Below are positions 10,609 to 21,445 of a DNA stretch of 64,000 nucleotides, one piece after another. The DNA comes from Hypericum androsaemum (taxonomy: Eukaryota > Streptophyta > Magnoliopsida > Malpighiales > Hypericaceae), in assembly GCA_963995505.1 (NCBI GenBank), contig OZ023185.1:18239691-18303690 (forward strand), in the 5' to 3' direction. The notes beneath the pieces were generated by a model. The model ran no database searches, was not told where the DNA came from, and worked only from the letters and a program-made list of their open reading frames with translations. Position 1 is the first letter of the stretch. Each line of letters starts with the position of its first letter. A program made the translations under genes and the position numbers.

Positions 10609-11811
10609 AAGATCACAGGAAGGTTAAAGAACTGCAGTTTCAAGAATAAGAGTGATACTACAAGAAGAGAAAGCTTCTATTAACCCTGTAACAATTGTTT
10701 TTGGTTTTATACCACCCTTATATCCGGACCCATTGGGCCTATTAATCAAATTTCGAACCGGGACATTTGTTTACATGTTGTCCAATGCTAATCAGTAATC
10801 ATCCTCAAGGTAAATATATTATTCTACTACAACTGTGAATATCTAACCCCCTTGTGAGGCCTTTTCTATGGCTACCGCCTCTACATGCGCTTATGACATC
10901 TACAAGATGATGATTTCCTGACTTCAGATTCAACTTTCTTCGCATTATTAACAATAACTAGGATCTTCGAAGACAGCCCATCATTTGCTCTTCAACCTCG
11001 ATGATAAAAGTCGGCAACTTCTGTCGATAAAATTGCTTAGAGCTGCTCTTGGCGATCCAATTCTATGCAAAGCTCTTCAATTTTCTCATCCTTGTCGCCC
11101 TACAGACACACAGAAGCAACTTGGAAACAATGCCAAAACCAACCCACCATGTTGGCCAAGGCACAAGCGGAGCAGGTTTAAGAGCACAAAATATACGCAA
11201 TTTCAATCTAAGTTTGAGTCGGGTAGGACTCCACCAACAATGGTGTGTTCCCAGGAATTTGAACTCGAGACATCTTAACTTGCCACCATGGAAAAGGAAG
11301 GAAAACCAGGTTCTTTGGAACGCACCTTAGCAACAAAGGCGGGATCAAAAGTACCAACACAAAATGCCACAACTCAAGTAGTGAAATCAATAGTTCATCG
11401 AACTGCCGTATTCCAGAACAACACAGAGTAGACCTGCTGCATGAAGAAGATCAGTCAGTGCAGGAAACAAAACCCATAACCATGAACATATAGAATGCTG
11501 CAATCACTCAAACTGCAGATAGTTGAACACACAAATCCGACGCATCATCTAAACTTAAAACAAACAGATAACCGATTACCTTCGAACTACTTGTCGAATC
11601 GATACTACGCAGAACGATCAGTGATAAGTATTGATTAGGACAAGATGCACAATGGGAACAATTCAGACAGTCCAAACTCAGTCAATCCACAACCAACAAT
11701 AAGTTAACGTGCAAATTGAATTTAGACAAACCACGAAAACGTCCTTCACTTCATTTCCAATCCCATCCATACAAATTATACAAGAGATAAGAGGCCAGAA
11801 TCTTTCTTTCA
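10609..11811. other. Intergenic, convergent 3' regions
   Basis: This stretch lies between two convergent genes and should hold both 3' untranslated regions. The short frames found on either strand have no recognisable domain and no splice logic. Confidence 0.5.
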
Positions 11812-12484
11812 TCACTGCATAAAAGCGTACACAGCTGTAGAAATATAAACCAACAAGGCAGAGGACACCAAAAGCACCAGCGCAGAGACCGCGTGGACGG
11901 CGCTCTTGCTCCCGCACGACAGCAACCCGAGCCGGATCTGGATGACGTTGACCATGGAGAGCACGAGGAACACGCACCCCATAACGGAGCCGGCCGCGGA
12001 CCCCACCATCCCGAACCGGAGGACCTTCAGGCTGATGTGGGCCCGGAAGGCCTCGTCCACGTCCTTGCTGTTGAGGAGGTTGATGGCTAGCTTGAGCCCC
12101 TGCGCGACCAGCGACGAGAACAGGAAGAAGGAGAAGGACACCACCTCGAACACGAGAAGCTTCCTGGCCACCTCCACGCCGGCGTCGCACGAGCTCCGGT
12201 TCTCGAGGCTGTGCTGCCCCGGCGTCGTCAACGACAGCCCCACGAACACGGCGATCGTGAAGAGCGAGTTCACGTTCACCAGGCCGTCCAGGGCGGTGAC
12301 GTGGACGCTGGTGGTGGACCCCGCCGAGGAGGATGACGACGACGTTCTTCTGGTCGGAGCATCGTAGCCGTAGTCCTTTGGGGACCTGGACCCAGATGAG
12401 GAATTGGTTAAAGATTGGATTTTTAAGTGTAAAGATTGGAGCTTGGAGGAGAAAAAGAAAGGAAAGTGGTACTTACCCGGACAT
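11812..12484 (-). CDS. Four-helix membrane protein, MEE60-like
   Basis: The proposed model has a tiny first exon (12484-12477, ATGTCCGG) with a textbook GTAAGT donor, a 91-bp intron, and a main exon 12385-11812. It yields about 193 residues starting MSGSPKDYGYDAPTRR. After a Ser/Thr-rich N-terminus comes the block VTALDGLVNVNSLFTIAVFV, then LTTPGQHSLENRSSCDAG, and three further hydrophobic segments including EVVSFSFFLFSSLVAQGLKLA and the C-terminal VSALVLLVSSALLVYISTAV. This matches my recollection of the plant-specific maternal effect embryo arrest 60 (MEE60) family, membrane proteins of unknown biochemical role. The uninterrupted frame also runs upstream to about 12504, so an unspliced longer form is possible. 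The coding part is much GC-richer than its surroundings. Confidence 0.7.
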
Positions 12485-12519
12485 CGGTTGGTCGATTGGG
12501 ACAAAGGTGGATTGGCTTT

Positions 12520-13295
12520 AGTTTAGTTTATAGTTGGCTCTTGTTGCCTTTGAAGGGGGTTTGGTTTTGGGTCTTTGTCTTGCTTTTGCTTGTGGGGTTC
12601 GTTTGGTTAACTTGGACTGGAGGCGATAGAGAGGAGGTGAAATAAATTTTGTTGCTTTGCTTCTGCCTTTTGGGTTTAAAGTGCCTACGTCCAAGAGTTA
12701 AAATAGACCCGATGGTACTAATAAGAGTCGGTACAAGTAATAATAGATTTAGATTTATTTAACAAATTTTTGAGTTCCAATCTTCTGAATATAAAAGACA
12801 TTATTGGAAGAATCGTGCACTAAATAGAGTCTAACAGTACTCGACTCTGAATAACAGAAATTACATATTTTTATAATGTAGAGGACTACATCTGACCAAT
12901 CCCGCTGAGCTCCTTATTATGGGGTCAGATGGGATTGTTTTCTGAATGGAATCGTTTCTGGATCTGATGGATCACTCGAGTGCAAGAGAGCATGTGATTC
13001 TACTAAAGTGGTGTAGATTGAAATTCGTTAATTCTCCCTGACCAAAAAAAAAATCGTCAATTCTTGATTGACTTGGTTGCCTTTCTTTTACGGGTGATTT
13101 TTTGAGGGACCGATAAATTATAGCACCGAGCATGAGTATGACTACATCTTTTTTCATCAGATCCCCAAGATAAAAGAGTGGAAATTTTGATCGAAGTGAG
13201 TGATGAATCAATGTTAAGAGATTGATTAAGTTTGAAAAATTCGATCACAAGGCTGGTACTGTAATGCAAACTTCCAACTGTGATTCTGAAGCTCG
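12520..13295. other. Intergenic, MEE60-like promoter side
   Basis: This holds the upstream region of the MEE60-like gene and the 3' flank of the YIF1-like gene. Small frames are present on the minus strand (12972-13308), but they overlap the 3' end of the YIF1-like gene and show no domain. Nothing else stands out. Confidence 0.4.
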
Positions 13296-14363
13296 TCAGA
13301 AAAACCAATTAGCCGAAGTGCTACTTAACCAGAAGATCAAAGGGAACTGACTCAAAGCGACGCAGAGCAAGAAATAGTTAGGCTTGCCCGAGTCATGGTA
13401 ACTTCTAACCTCGGCGAACAACGTTCGCTGCACCGTCTTAACCAAGAAGATCCCCATACACAAACTTGTCCATAAGAGCAGCAAATAGTATCCGTAGTTC
13501 AACGTGATCCGGCCGAGCACAGCCAGGCACATTCCTATGAAGGTGTACCCGGAATACGCAACCATGTCGAGGAATGGCACCTCGTCTCCTCCCAGCGAAA
13601 GCAATGAGACTTTGAGCAGCATCACCTCTGAGCACCATCCCACCAACCCTTTCACCAACTGCCAGTTCAAGGCCTCCGGGGTAAACCTGGCAGAAGAAAA
13701 ACATAAATTTTATAATTTTCCTGAAAATATAGGCTGATGAGTAGTTGTTTCAGGACTCACTTCCCGGATAGGCCTAGCGAGATGCCCGCGAGGACCAAGT
13801 AGGTGACAAATGCCATGCAAGGGATGTATAAATCCGGAGCATTTATGTCATTGACCGGAGGCTTATAGGAAAGCCTGCCGCCCACCGGCCCCGATATCCT
13901 CGTCCAGTGACCCTGCAGGTGTAAGGGAAGACAAGTTTAGAGACCATATGTTTCCTTAATTATCCGTTTATTTGTTACCAAGCCAAGTAGATGTTTACTT
14001 GCCCTGTGCTGAAATGGGAACAGAACAACCTTCAGCTTGTTCCTGACGTATTGATCGTTCACTTGGAAGTAGTACTGCGGGTCCGAGAAATATTTGCTTA
14101 TCTGGTTCCAGGTTAACAAATTGAGAAACAACATACCAACCGACCATACGAATAAGAATTTTCATCAAACATACTATATGTAAACGAACAACTTACATTG
14201 CTTTGTACATAGACGGAGCCGGATCCAAGAATCTTCTCACCGTAACTCGAATCAATCCGGAACTGGCTCCACAGAATGCATTTGCTCCAAACGGGGTCGA
14301 TGCGAGAATATTCATCGGCACCTGACCCCCACCAGCAACCGCAAAATCCAGGTTCTCGTGCAT
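13296..14363 (-). pseudogene. YIF1-like Golgi membrane protein gene, apparently frameshifted
   Basis: YIF1 proteins are multi-pass membrane proteins that work with YIP1-type partners in ER-Golgi transport. Exons on the minus strand are 14101-14003 (ISKYFSDPQYYFQVNDQYVR), 13912-13761 ([19 protein letters not shown]) and 13686-13296. The last runs from FTPEALNWQLVKGLVGW through four hydrophobic segments and ends FWLSSTSANWFF. Phases agree throughout. The first exon ends at 14197 (YVQSN). Its two halves, FGANAFCGASSGLIR and SYGEKILGSGSVYVQSN, are in different frames. Compared with the family's usual GLIRGGLGAYGEK spacing, about 13 bases are missing, so the gene is probably non-functional unless this is a sequence error. 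Intron 2 uses a GC donor (AGG/GCAAGT). The start near 14363 lies only about 70 bp from a duplication breakpoint, so the N-terminus may also be altered. Confidence 0.75.
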
Positions 14364-14587
14364 TTTTTCTGCAGACGTTAGGGACGAGAAGATACTGCGG
14401 CTTTCTGAATTCGCAAGGTGACGACCTCCCGAACAGGCCTCAGACTGAAACTGAGTTCATATTGTTGCTCATTTCCATGAACTTTTCAGTTGTTACAGAG
14501 GCAACACAAGCTTGGCAGATCCAAAATGCCTGAGAAGTGAGTTTGGTAAGATATAACCCGAAGATCTCCCAACTTCGTGTTATTTGA

Positions 14588-14775
14588 TGGGCGCTTGGTT
14601 GGCCTTGGTTTTAGCGGGCACGTCACTCGTTGATCCAACTATTTCTGGGGTATCAGATAAATTTGTTTAAGCTAAACTGAACGTCTTGGAAAATCCCACA
14701 CCAAAAATGGAGATATGTTGGTCCCGTATAAAAATTCCACTAACCAATAACCTTAAAACATCAATTTTGATATGA
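14588..14775 (+). pseudogene. Conserved unassigned frame, unit A copy (broken)
   Basis: This frame reads MGAWLALVLAGTSLVDPTIS and then meets a stop where unit B reads a Gln codon. It is the paralogue of 25277-25468 and shares ISGVSDKFV with it. The protein is not recognised, and the stop means that this copy cannot encode the longer form. Confidence 0.3.
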
Positions 14776-14922
14776 AGAAATGTGACAAATTATTGATCTC
14801 CTAGTCTATTATTATTGGACGGACCCCGCTTGATGGCAACATAGAAATGTCAAGCTTTCAAGAGGTGGATATATAGATTCTGAAAGAAGCCAAAGGCCAA
14901 ACATATGAAGTATATCGGTGTG

Positions 14923-15195
14923 TTAATACAGGAAAATGTACATATTACTAACCATAGTACATGGTTTCATAAAAGCGTATAATTTTCCCGAGCATAGAGT
15001 GGAGTAAAGAAAGATTACACAACTGCAAACTAAAACAAGAGCTTGAATGTAGATTCTGAATGCATAAAATAGTGTCTTCATTGGAGAAGCTACTTTCAAC
15101 TCCTCCTGGTCAATGAGACCACTCGCAGACTCTTTGATGTTAGTACTTCTTTCCATTCCCGTCCCTTCTCTCGCAATATGCCTCGATCGGAGCAA
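14923..15195 (-). other. Frame with membrane-like segment, unassigned
   Basis: This minus-strand frame has a hydrophobic stretch (IYIQALVLVCSCVIFLYSTL) and is partly mirrored in unit B near 25620-25750 (IYIQPLVLVCSCVIFLYTTV). The flanks differ between the copies and no domain is recognised. It is noted because the hydrophobic core is kept in both units. Confidence 0.2.
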
Positions 15196-15367
15196 ACAAA
15201 GTGAACCAAATCTTTTATCCCTCTTTAATAGTGTAACAAGGTAACAAACAAATGGATCAGCAAGCTAATTGCTGCAACTGTATAGACAGACAATTACACG
15301 GACATTTGAGTCGGTTCCTTGGAACCCCCACTGGCCGGTTTGTTGGGGAAAACCTTTGTAGAGGTTG

Positions 15368-16076
15368 AAGCTTTTGCAGGCGCAAACCATTTTTTGTTGC
15401 GAAGCAGCGACCTGCGAGTACTGCTCAGTACAAATAGCCAACTACGTCACCTCCGTCATGCCTAGCAATTTCACTTGGTCTATCGATAACCAAGCTGAAT
15501 ATGTCCGACATGCATGCAATAGCAAGACGGTCAGGGAGCGACTTAAACTGTCTAAATGCAGAGGGTGACAGAGAAACTTACGAAGCCTTTCCAAACTATC
15601 AAGGATGCTAAAATACATTATCATTTATAGTGTGTTTGGTAGAGGAAATAAATTGACTACAAACAAACATTCAATTTCAACCAAATTCATCCCAATTTCT
15701 TTCGTCCCCTAATTCTTTCCATCCTTCCAAACATACCCTTAGTCAATGAATCAGATCATATTTCCTAAACTGTCAAGCTGAATAGGAGTCCACTCAGATC
15801 ATGAGTGCTGCAGGCTTGACATACCATAATCATAAGCTACAGTAGTCTCGCTGGTAAATGGTTGAATCTTATCTAGAATAATTAAAACAAAAGAATTCGG
15901 GTCAACACAGACAAACAACCTCGGCTGGTTCACATGTAGTTGCCGCTTTGAAGATGTTGTGGCTGAAGCTTTCTTGTTGTGCTTTGAAAATACAAATTTG
16001 ATTATGGAAATTTCATCAATTAATTTGAATATCCGTGAAGAAAAGCACTTGTAAACACCCTGAGGATAACTCTGGC
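15368..16076. other. 710-bp segment present only in unit A
   Basis: Unit A has extra sequence between GAGGTTG (15362) and ATTGTCCAC (16078), where unit B joins directly (25972-25985). It is either an insertion in A or a deletion in B. No target duplication is evident. A piece at about 15627-15742 (GTGTGTTTGGTAGAGG ... CCTTCCAAACATACCC) looks like a small MITE with imperfect inverted ends. The rest is unassigned. Confidence 0.5.
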
Positions 16077-16893
16077 CATTGTCCACCACAACATTTGATA
16101 GTGCGCATCAAGAAAAAGCATAGTGGCATAGAAACGATTATGATCCAAATATGTAGTCTAAAAAACTTATGGACATAAATGTCCAAAAAATATTACCAAC
16201 CTTGTTTGGCAACATAGGAAACCTTTTGTTGTGTGTCATAAAAGATGCTCCAAGATTATTTATTGACTGGCTCTGTGACGGGATACACACTTGAAACGGA
16301 TAAATTAGTTTCACAAAGCTTAAAGATATAGTAACAAGGTTCACCAACATTTTAACAACTTCAATTTAAGAGGTCAAGGTCAAAAGGCATGCTTCATGGC
16401 CGAGAGGAGCACATTACTAGTATCTCGATTGGTGATGTGGTCATGAAACACTCCCTTCTTTTCAACCTATCTATATATGCGTGTGCATATTCCCCTAGGC
16501 AAACGCATCGTAATGCTGCTATCAATTTTCAAACAATTAATCTCTTGCAAATAAACCTTTTGACAATGGTAACCAAACTCAAATTCATTTTGTAGCGATT
16601 TGATTCCTTTCTCATTTCTGTAGAGAGATGAGATAAAGAGAGGCTGGAGAGAAAGAGAGAGACTACACGTTGAAACCAAACCCAAATAAGATCAATATAT
16701 CAACTAGGGAAAGGGAAAGATGACAAGCCTTGATCACATGTCATGACGACGGTAGAGAGCACGCATGTTTGTGGCCATGACTCGCACATGACCAAGGACG
16801 AGCGTGCTCTCTCTCGTTGTCAACCTACGATGTCCAAGCTTGATAAGACCTTAGATGACAAAAGATTCAAACAAAAGACCATCAAAATTTATA

Positions 16894-18267
16894 GGGAAAA
16901 GTACACTTTTAGTACTTGTGATTTCGCGTTTTGACAAATATGATCCTGTAATTTAAAAACGGCGTTTTGAATCCTGTGGTATACACCCTTGTTTCACTTT
17001 TAGGCTCGGATGGGTCCCCGAGCCAAAATTCACCCCGAACGAACAAACGGCGTCGACCAACAGCTGAGTTGGCAACCACGCTGGAAATTTTTATCCCGCT
17101 TGGCATTGTGAGTTGTCTAGACTTAATATATCCATTTCAATTCCAATATTATTTATAATTTTCCAAAGATGCCTTTCTCTCCTTCTCTCTCCTCCCCTCT
17201 CCATCTTCCTCTGTCCTCCTCTCCCCTCTCGTACCATCCCCTACCAACGAAGTAAATCAAAACCTAAACCTAAAATGAGTTGACAGCTTTGCTTCGTTGA
17301 AGTAAATAAAAACCTCAAGTCAAAACCTAAGAGAAACCAGAAACCTAAAATGGGAAAATCAAGGGTTGCGGCCAGCGAAGCAAGCAATTTGGTATTTGGG
17401 GCTTTGACTTTCGGGTGGCTCGCTGTAGAGATGGCCTTCAAGCCTTTCCTCGACAAGGCCCGCTCCGGCTTCGACAAGTCCGACCCAACCGTCAACCCCA
17501 ACGACTACGGCGAAGGCGACGAGCCTTCCCGCCGAGAGGCGGTGAGGGCAGCGGGATCCAACCTTCATCTTCTCTTCCACTCAGCAATGATAGGAGAGGA
17601 GGGAGAGAGAACTCGTTGGACCAGTCGAAGGAGGTGATGGTGGAGTTGAACTCACTGCCCTTTGTTCCATTGCCGATCGCGTGGAGCTTGGAGGTCGTTA
17701 AAGAGAGAGGTGGCAACAGCGGCGGCATTGGTCGGGGGAGTGGAAACTGGAGTCGGCGATCAGGGAGCGGGAGGCTGAAGTTCACTTGTCGACAGTTACA
17801 GAGTCAAGCCATTTAGGTTAGATTTTGCAATTCGCGGTGGATTTGGGTTATTGAAGAGGTAAAGGGCGAGGTTGGGTCCTTTGCGACGAGGCGAAGGGCG
17901 AGGTTGCAATTTGGGGAGGAGAGATATGATGGCTTTAGGAGATGAGAGGAGAGGCCGGCAACGCGAGGAGAAGAGAGGGGAGGAGAGAGGCGTTTTGGAA
18001 AATTATAAATAATATTGAGATTGAAATGGATATATTAACTCTAGACAACTCACAATGCCAAGCGGGATAAAAATTTCTGACGTGGCTACCAACTCGGCTG
18101 CTGGACGAAGCCGTTTGTTGGTTCAGAGCAAATTTTGGCTCGGGAACCCATCCGAGTCTCAAAATGAAACAAGGATGCATATCATAAGATTCAAAACGTC
18201 GTTTTTAAATCACATGATCATATTTGTCAAAACGAGGAACCACAATTACTAAAAGTATACTTTTCCC
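16894..18267 (+). mobile_element. Pack-MULE carrying an OEP7-like gene
   Basis: This 1374-bp element has terminal inverted repeats of about 270 bp. They begin GGGAAAAGTACACTTTTAGT on the left and end as the inverse of GGGAAAAGTATACTTTTAGT on the right. It is flanked by a perfect 9-bp duplication AAATTTATA (16885-16893 and 18268-18276), the Mutator signature. Unit B has the uninterrupted site near 26586-26600. The 840-bp interior has no transposase but carries an OEP7-like reading frame (17350-17637) within GC-rich, gene-like sequence. This is a non-autonomous gene-carrying MULE that inserted after the tandem duplication. Confidence 0.92.
17350..17637 (+). CDS. OEP7-like chloroplast outer-envelope protein frame inside a MULE
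   Basis: The frame opens MGKSRVAASEASNLVFGALT, continues FGWLAVEMAFKPFLDKARSG and then DKSDPTVNPNDYGEGDEP. This matches the plan of OEP7/OEP6: a short N-terminus, a single membrane helix with GWLA, then the KPFLDK...DKSDPT positive flank that directs insertion into the chloroplast outer envelope. Family members are about 65 residues. This frame is 95, and the last ~35 residues (RAAGSNLHLLFHSAM onward) are unfamiliar and may come from non-coding captured sequence. OEP7 genes are usually intronless, which would make whole-gene capture easy. A partial direct repeat (GAAGTAAAT...AAACCTAAAATG) lies just upstream of the ATG. Whether it is expressed is unknown. Confidence 0.7.
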   Translation: MGKSRVAASEASNLVFGALTFGWLAVEMAFKPFLDKARSGFDKSDPTVNPNDYGEGDEPSRREAVRAAGSNLHLLFHSAMIGEEGERTRWTSRRR

Positions 18268-18276
18268 AAATTTATA

Positions 18277-19358
18277 CATTACTTGTTAATATCAAAATGC
18301 TAGTACATTAATCACTAATGATTGACACAAGAAAAGCAGATCCATAGAACGACTTCTTGAGGAAATCTACAAGTAGTGGTTGCACAACAAAACATTTCTT
18401 TTTGGAAATTGGAACCAGGACCTTACGTGATGATGAACTCACAAAATGTTTAAACCTTTTCAAGTAATCCAATAGTAATTAACTACAAATGCCAAACCTC
18501 ATAAATGGCAGAAATAATTTTAAATTTTAAAAGTTGTTGCAATATGAATTGCACATGGATTGCATGATGTTAATGAGCCATGAACATGTTGAATTAGACT
18601 CCGCCTACCAATTGCTTTAAAATTTTTAGTTGGATATGGAAAATCTAAAATGGTATCAACGCAGCTTTATCCACGAGGTCGTATGTGGTTTCATGCAAGC
18701 TGTCTAAAAGTTTTAGGTTTGATATAAAGATTCTAACAAAATTTATGTTGGCACTGATATAAATATACATTTCATTACTCACCGAAACTGCAACAATTAC
18801 TAGATGAAAACCAATCCAAAATCCATTTTATGGCAAGGAAAGAACATGTATTCAATGCTCGAGTTAAGGATGGCTAGAGATATTCCCATATACCCCATCG
18901 TGCCCACATCATAAAAATTCCTAAACATCGAAATCAAAAATATGTCAAGGCAATTTATGTTTTAAAATCATGAAACCGGGAATCATCAAAGCCCAATGAG
19001 AAAATCAAAAGAAATGGACCTTGTTTGAGGAGGATGCCCATAAGAAATATAGAACATAGTTTTCCTGCAACCATGAAAACATCACAAAAGCATAAAAACA
19101 TAGAGCGAAACATCGAGATATATTAGCAAGGATCTAAACCCAAAGTAGCAATACACATTCTGTCAGAGACTCCATATTCAACTCAAAATCTTAATGATGT
19201 GTAAATTTTCTACACTTATAAACAAATTCACCACTCCTATCAAAATCGTAGAAAGGGAAGGGAAGACCTACAACTAGCAATGTAATAAGCTCAATACACC
19301 ATTAATCATGAACAAAACACGTTTAGCTACATAACCTCCGAAAACCATAAACCATATG
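18277..19358. other. Unit A spacer, degenerate repeat
   Basis: This is AT-rich DNA aligned to unit B 26600-27809. Near 18600-18760 a block (TTGGATATGGAAAATCTAA, then ATGGTATCAACGCAG) resembles a decayed TRIM LTR and primer site. No gene is visible. Confidence 0.4.
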
Positions 19359-19926
19359 TGTTGAGAATCCCACATCGCTTAACGCAAGTGTGGAGGACAA
19401 GTTTATAGGTGTGAAAAATTCACCAACCCATAGCTTTAAGATTTTGGATTGGGTATAGAGATTCTAATATATGTCAGAAAGGGTTGATCTCGTATCCATT
19501 ATTGTGCTCGCATGACTCATATTTCTCGCATGTTGGCAGAGTCAAAGCCCGTGCAATTTTTGACCCGATAGGTCTCATTAGAGGGGGCATAATTAGAATC
19601 TCACATCGCTTAATACAAGTGTGGAGGACAAGTTTATAAGTGTTGAAAATTCACCAACCCATAGCCTTTTGGATTGGATATGGAGATTGTAACATGATAT
19701 TAGAGCAGATTGATTTCGTGTCCATTGTTGTGCTCGCACGACTCCCATTTCTCGAACGTTGGCGAAGTCAAAGCTTGTGCAATCTTTGACCTGATAAATT
19801 TTATTTGAGGGGGCGTGTTGAGAAACTCATATTGCTTAATGCAAGTGTGAACGGCAAGTTTATAAGAGTGAAAAATTCACCTACCTATAGCCTTAAAATT
19901 TTGGGTTGGATATGGAGAATCTAACA
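19359..19926 (+). mobile_element. TRIM retrotransposon array (three LTRs), unit A
   Basis: Three LTR copies of about 110-125 bp each (TGTTGAGAATCCCACATCGC ... ATGGAGATTCTAACA) alternate with two internal parts of about 125 bp. Each internal part follows the LTR with a degenerate TGGTATCAGAGC-like site (complementary to initiator-Met tRNA) and ends with a GAGGGGGC purine tract before the next LTR. No protein is encoded, so this is a terminal-repeat retrotransposon in miniature. The five bases ATATG flank it on both sides (19354-19358, 19927-19931). The third LTR implies a tandem TRIM made by recombination. Confidence 0.85.
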
Positions 19927-21445
19927 ATATGCAAGTTTAGCCCGAGTTAAAAAATGTAGAGAAGCGAAAGGAAAAGAAGAATGGACAACAGTCCACCTGA
20001 ATACACATCCAATAATGAAAACGACCAAACTTACAGTTATATGTTGGGTTACCAAATTTAATCATCTATATCCTTAAAGAAAATTATGGTCTATAATAGA
20101 AGCAACAATGTAATCAAGACAGTAACGAATAACACACTTGGAAGTTGGAACAGCATAGATTTATGAAATGACTTGTCCGTGAGCATCCGGATATCAAGTA
20201 GTTTCACACAAAAAAAAATCAGAGACTTACCGATTGCTCAATACACCTTTCCCAAAAATGGTTCATCTTAGGTTCCAGAAATCCAAACATCACCAATTAA
20301 GAAACAACAAGGAAAAGAAACAAACCCAAAAGAGGAAAAAGGTCAAAATAAACCTAGATATAGAACATACCAAAGTAAACCTTTTCAAGAGGAAAAAAAA
20401 CGCTTAAAACTTTATAAATGACGGGTTGCTATTGAAACACAGCATCCAAAACATAAACTGGAGAAGCTTAGAGAGTGGTATAACACAGAAACCAGCATAC
20501 TATTCCCTTCATTTAAGAAAGTACACCTTAAAATTCACAAAAAAAGTACGGATTTTGAACAAAACCTTTATACCTTTTTTTTAGAAGGACCAAACCTTTA
20601 TACCTAAACATGCAATAGAGGAGAAGACGAGCAAAAGCCAGGAGGAAGAGAGACACAGGAAGGGGAGAGGAGAGAGGGTAAAGCTTTGGTTGGAGAGGAG
20701 AACCGAAAAGTCGCATGATGTTGTCTTTGTACTATATCTATTTTTAGGTTAAATAATGTGTTTTGTATCGAAAAGTCGCATTTTCTTATCGTTTCAGTGG
20801 TCGGTGGGTCTCGCCTTCCCCATTAATCCTGGAGATATTAAGACCGTCGCTAACCTACGTGTCCATTTCTTTAACCAGTACTGTCCTTATCCTAATGTAC
20901 ACTTTAGATCTTTTCCCCCAATCTAATTTTAACGAGTTGTTTGCATATTTTTTCTTCAAAAAATATTCACCCGATATTAAATGCCAGCGGTGACTAAGTT
21001 ACAACTTGAGATTTGAGTGTTTAGTATATAACAGTTATAAATATGTGATTTTTTTTGTCTGCTTTTAAAAAATTTACCCAATAGTTCTCGTAGGAAAAAA
21101 AAATCCCATCACCCCTAATTTTTATAAGGGTTGAACTCAAGTTTACACTAAATAAAATTAAGAGAAACAAATTTATAAGATTCGTCACAAATTAAGAAAA
21201 TACCGACAGCACGCCCATTGGTTACACTGGTATTTGTTTTGTGTGAGGTCTTTTTTTTAAAGGAATAAGGATTAAACATAATCATGTACTTATAATGAAA
21301 GGTCAATTAACACCTTGCACTTTCAATTAGGTCATTTAGCATATTCTGTTTATACAACTAGATCAATTAACACATTCCAACCCATTTTCTAGTCAATGAT
21401 AACACATCACTAGTATAGGTGGCATCCATGTCGTCTTATTAAATA

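Noticed and set aside
12972..13308. Two minus-strand frames of about 80 residues
   Set aside because: They lie in the 3' flank of the YIF1-like gene, with no recognisable domain or conserved start.
15799..16089. Minus-strand frame ending PFTSETTVAYDYGM, faintly like the end of a SET domain
   Set aside because: Only the last few residues look familiar. No other SET motif is present and the segment is absent from unit B, so the similarity is probably chance.
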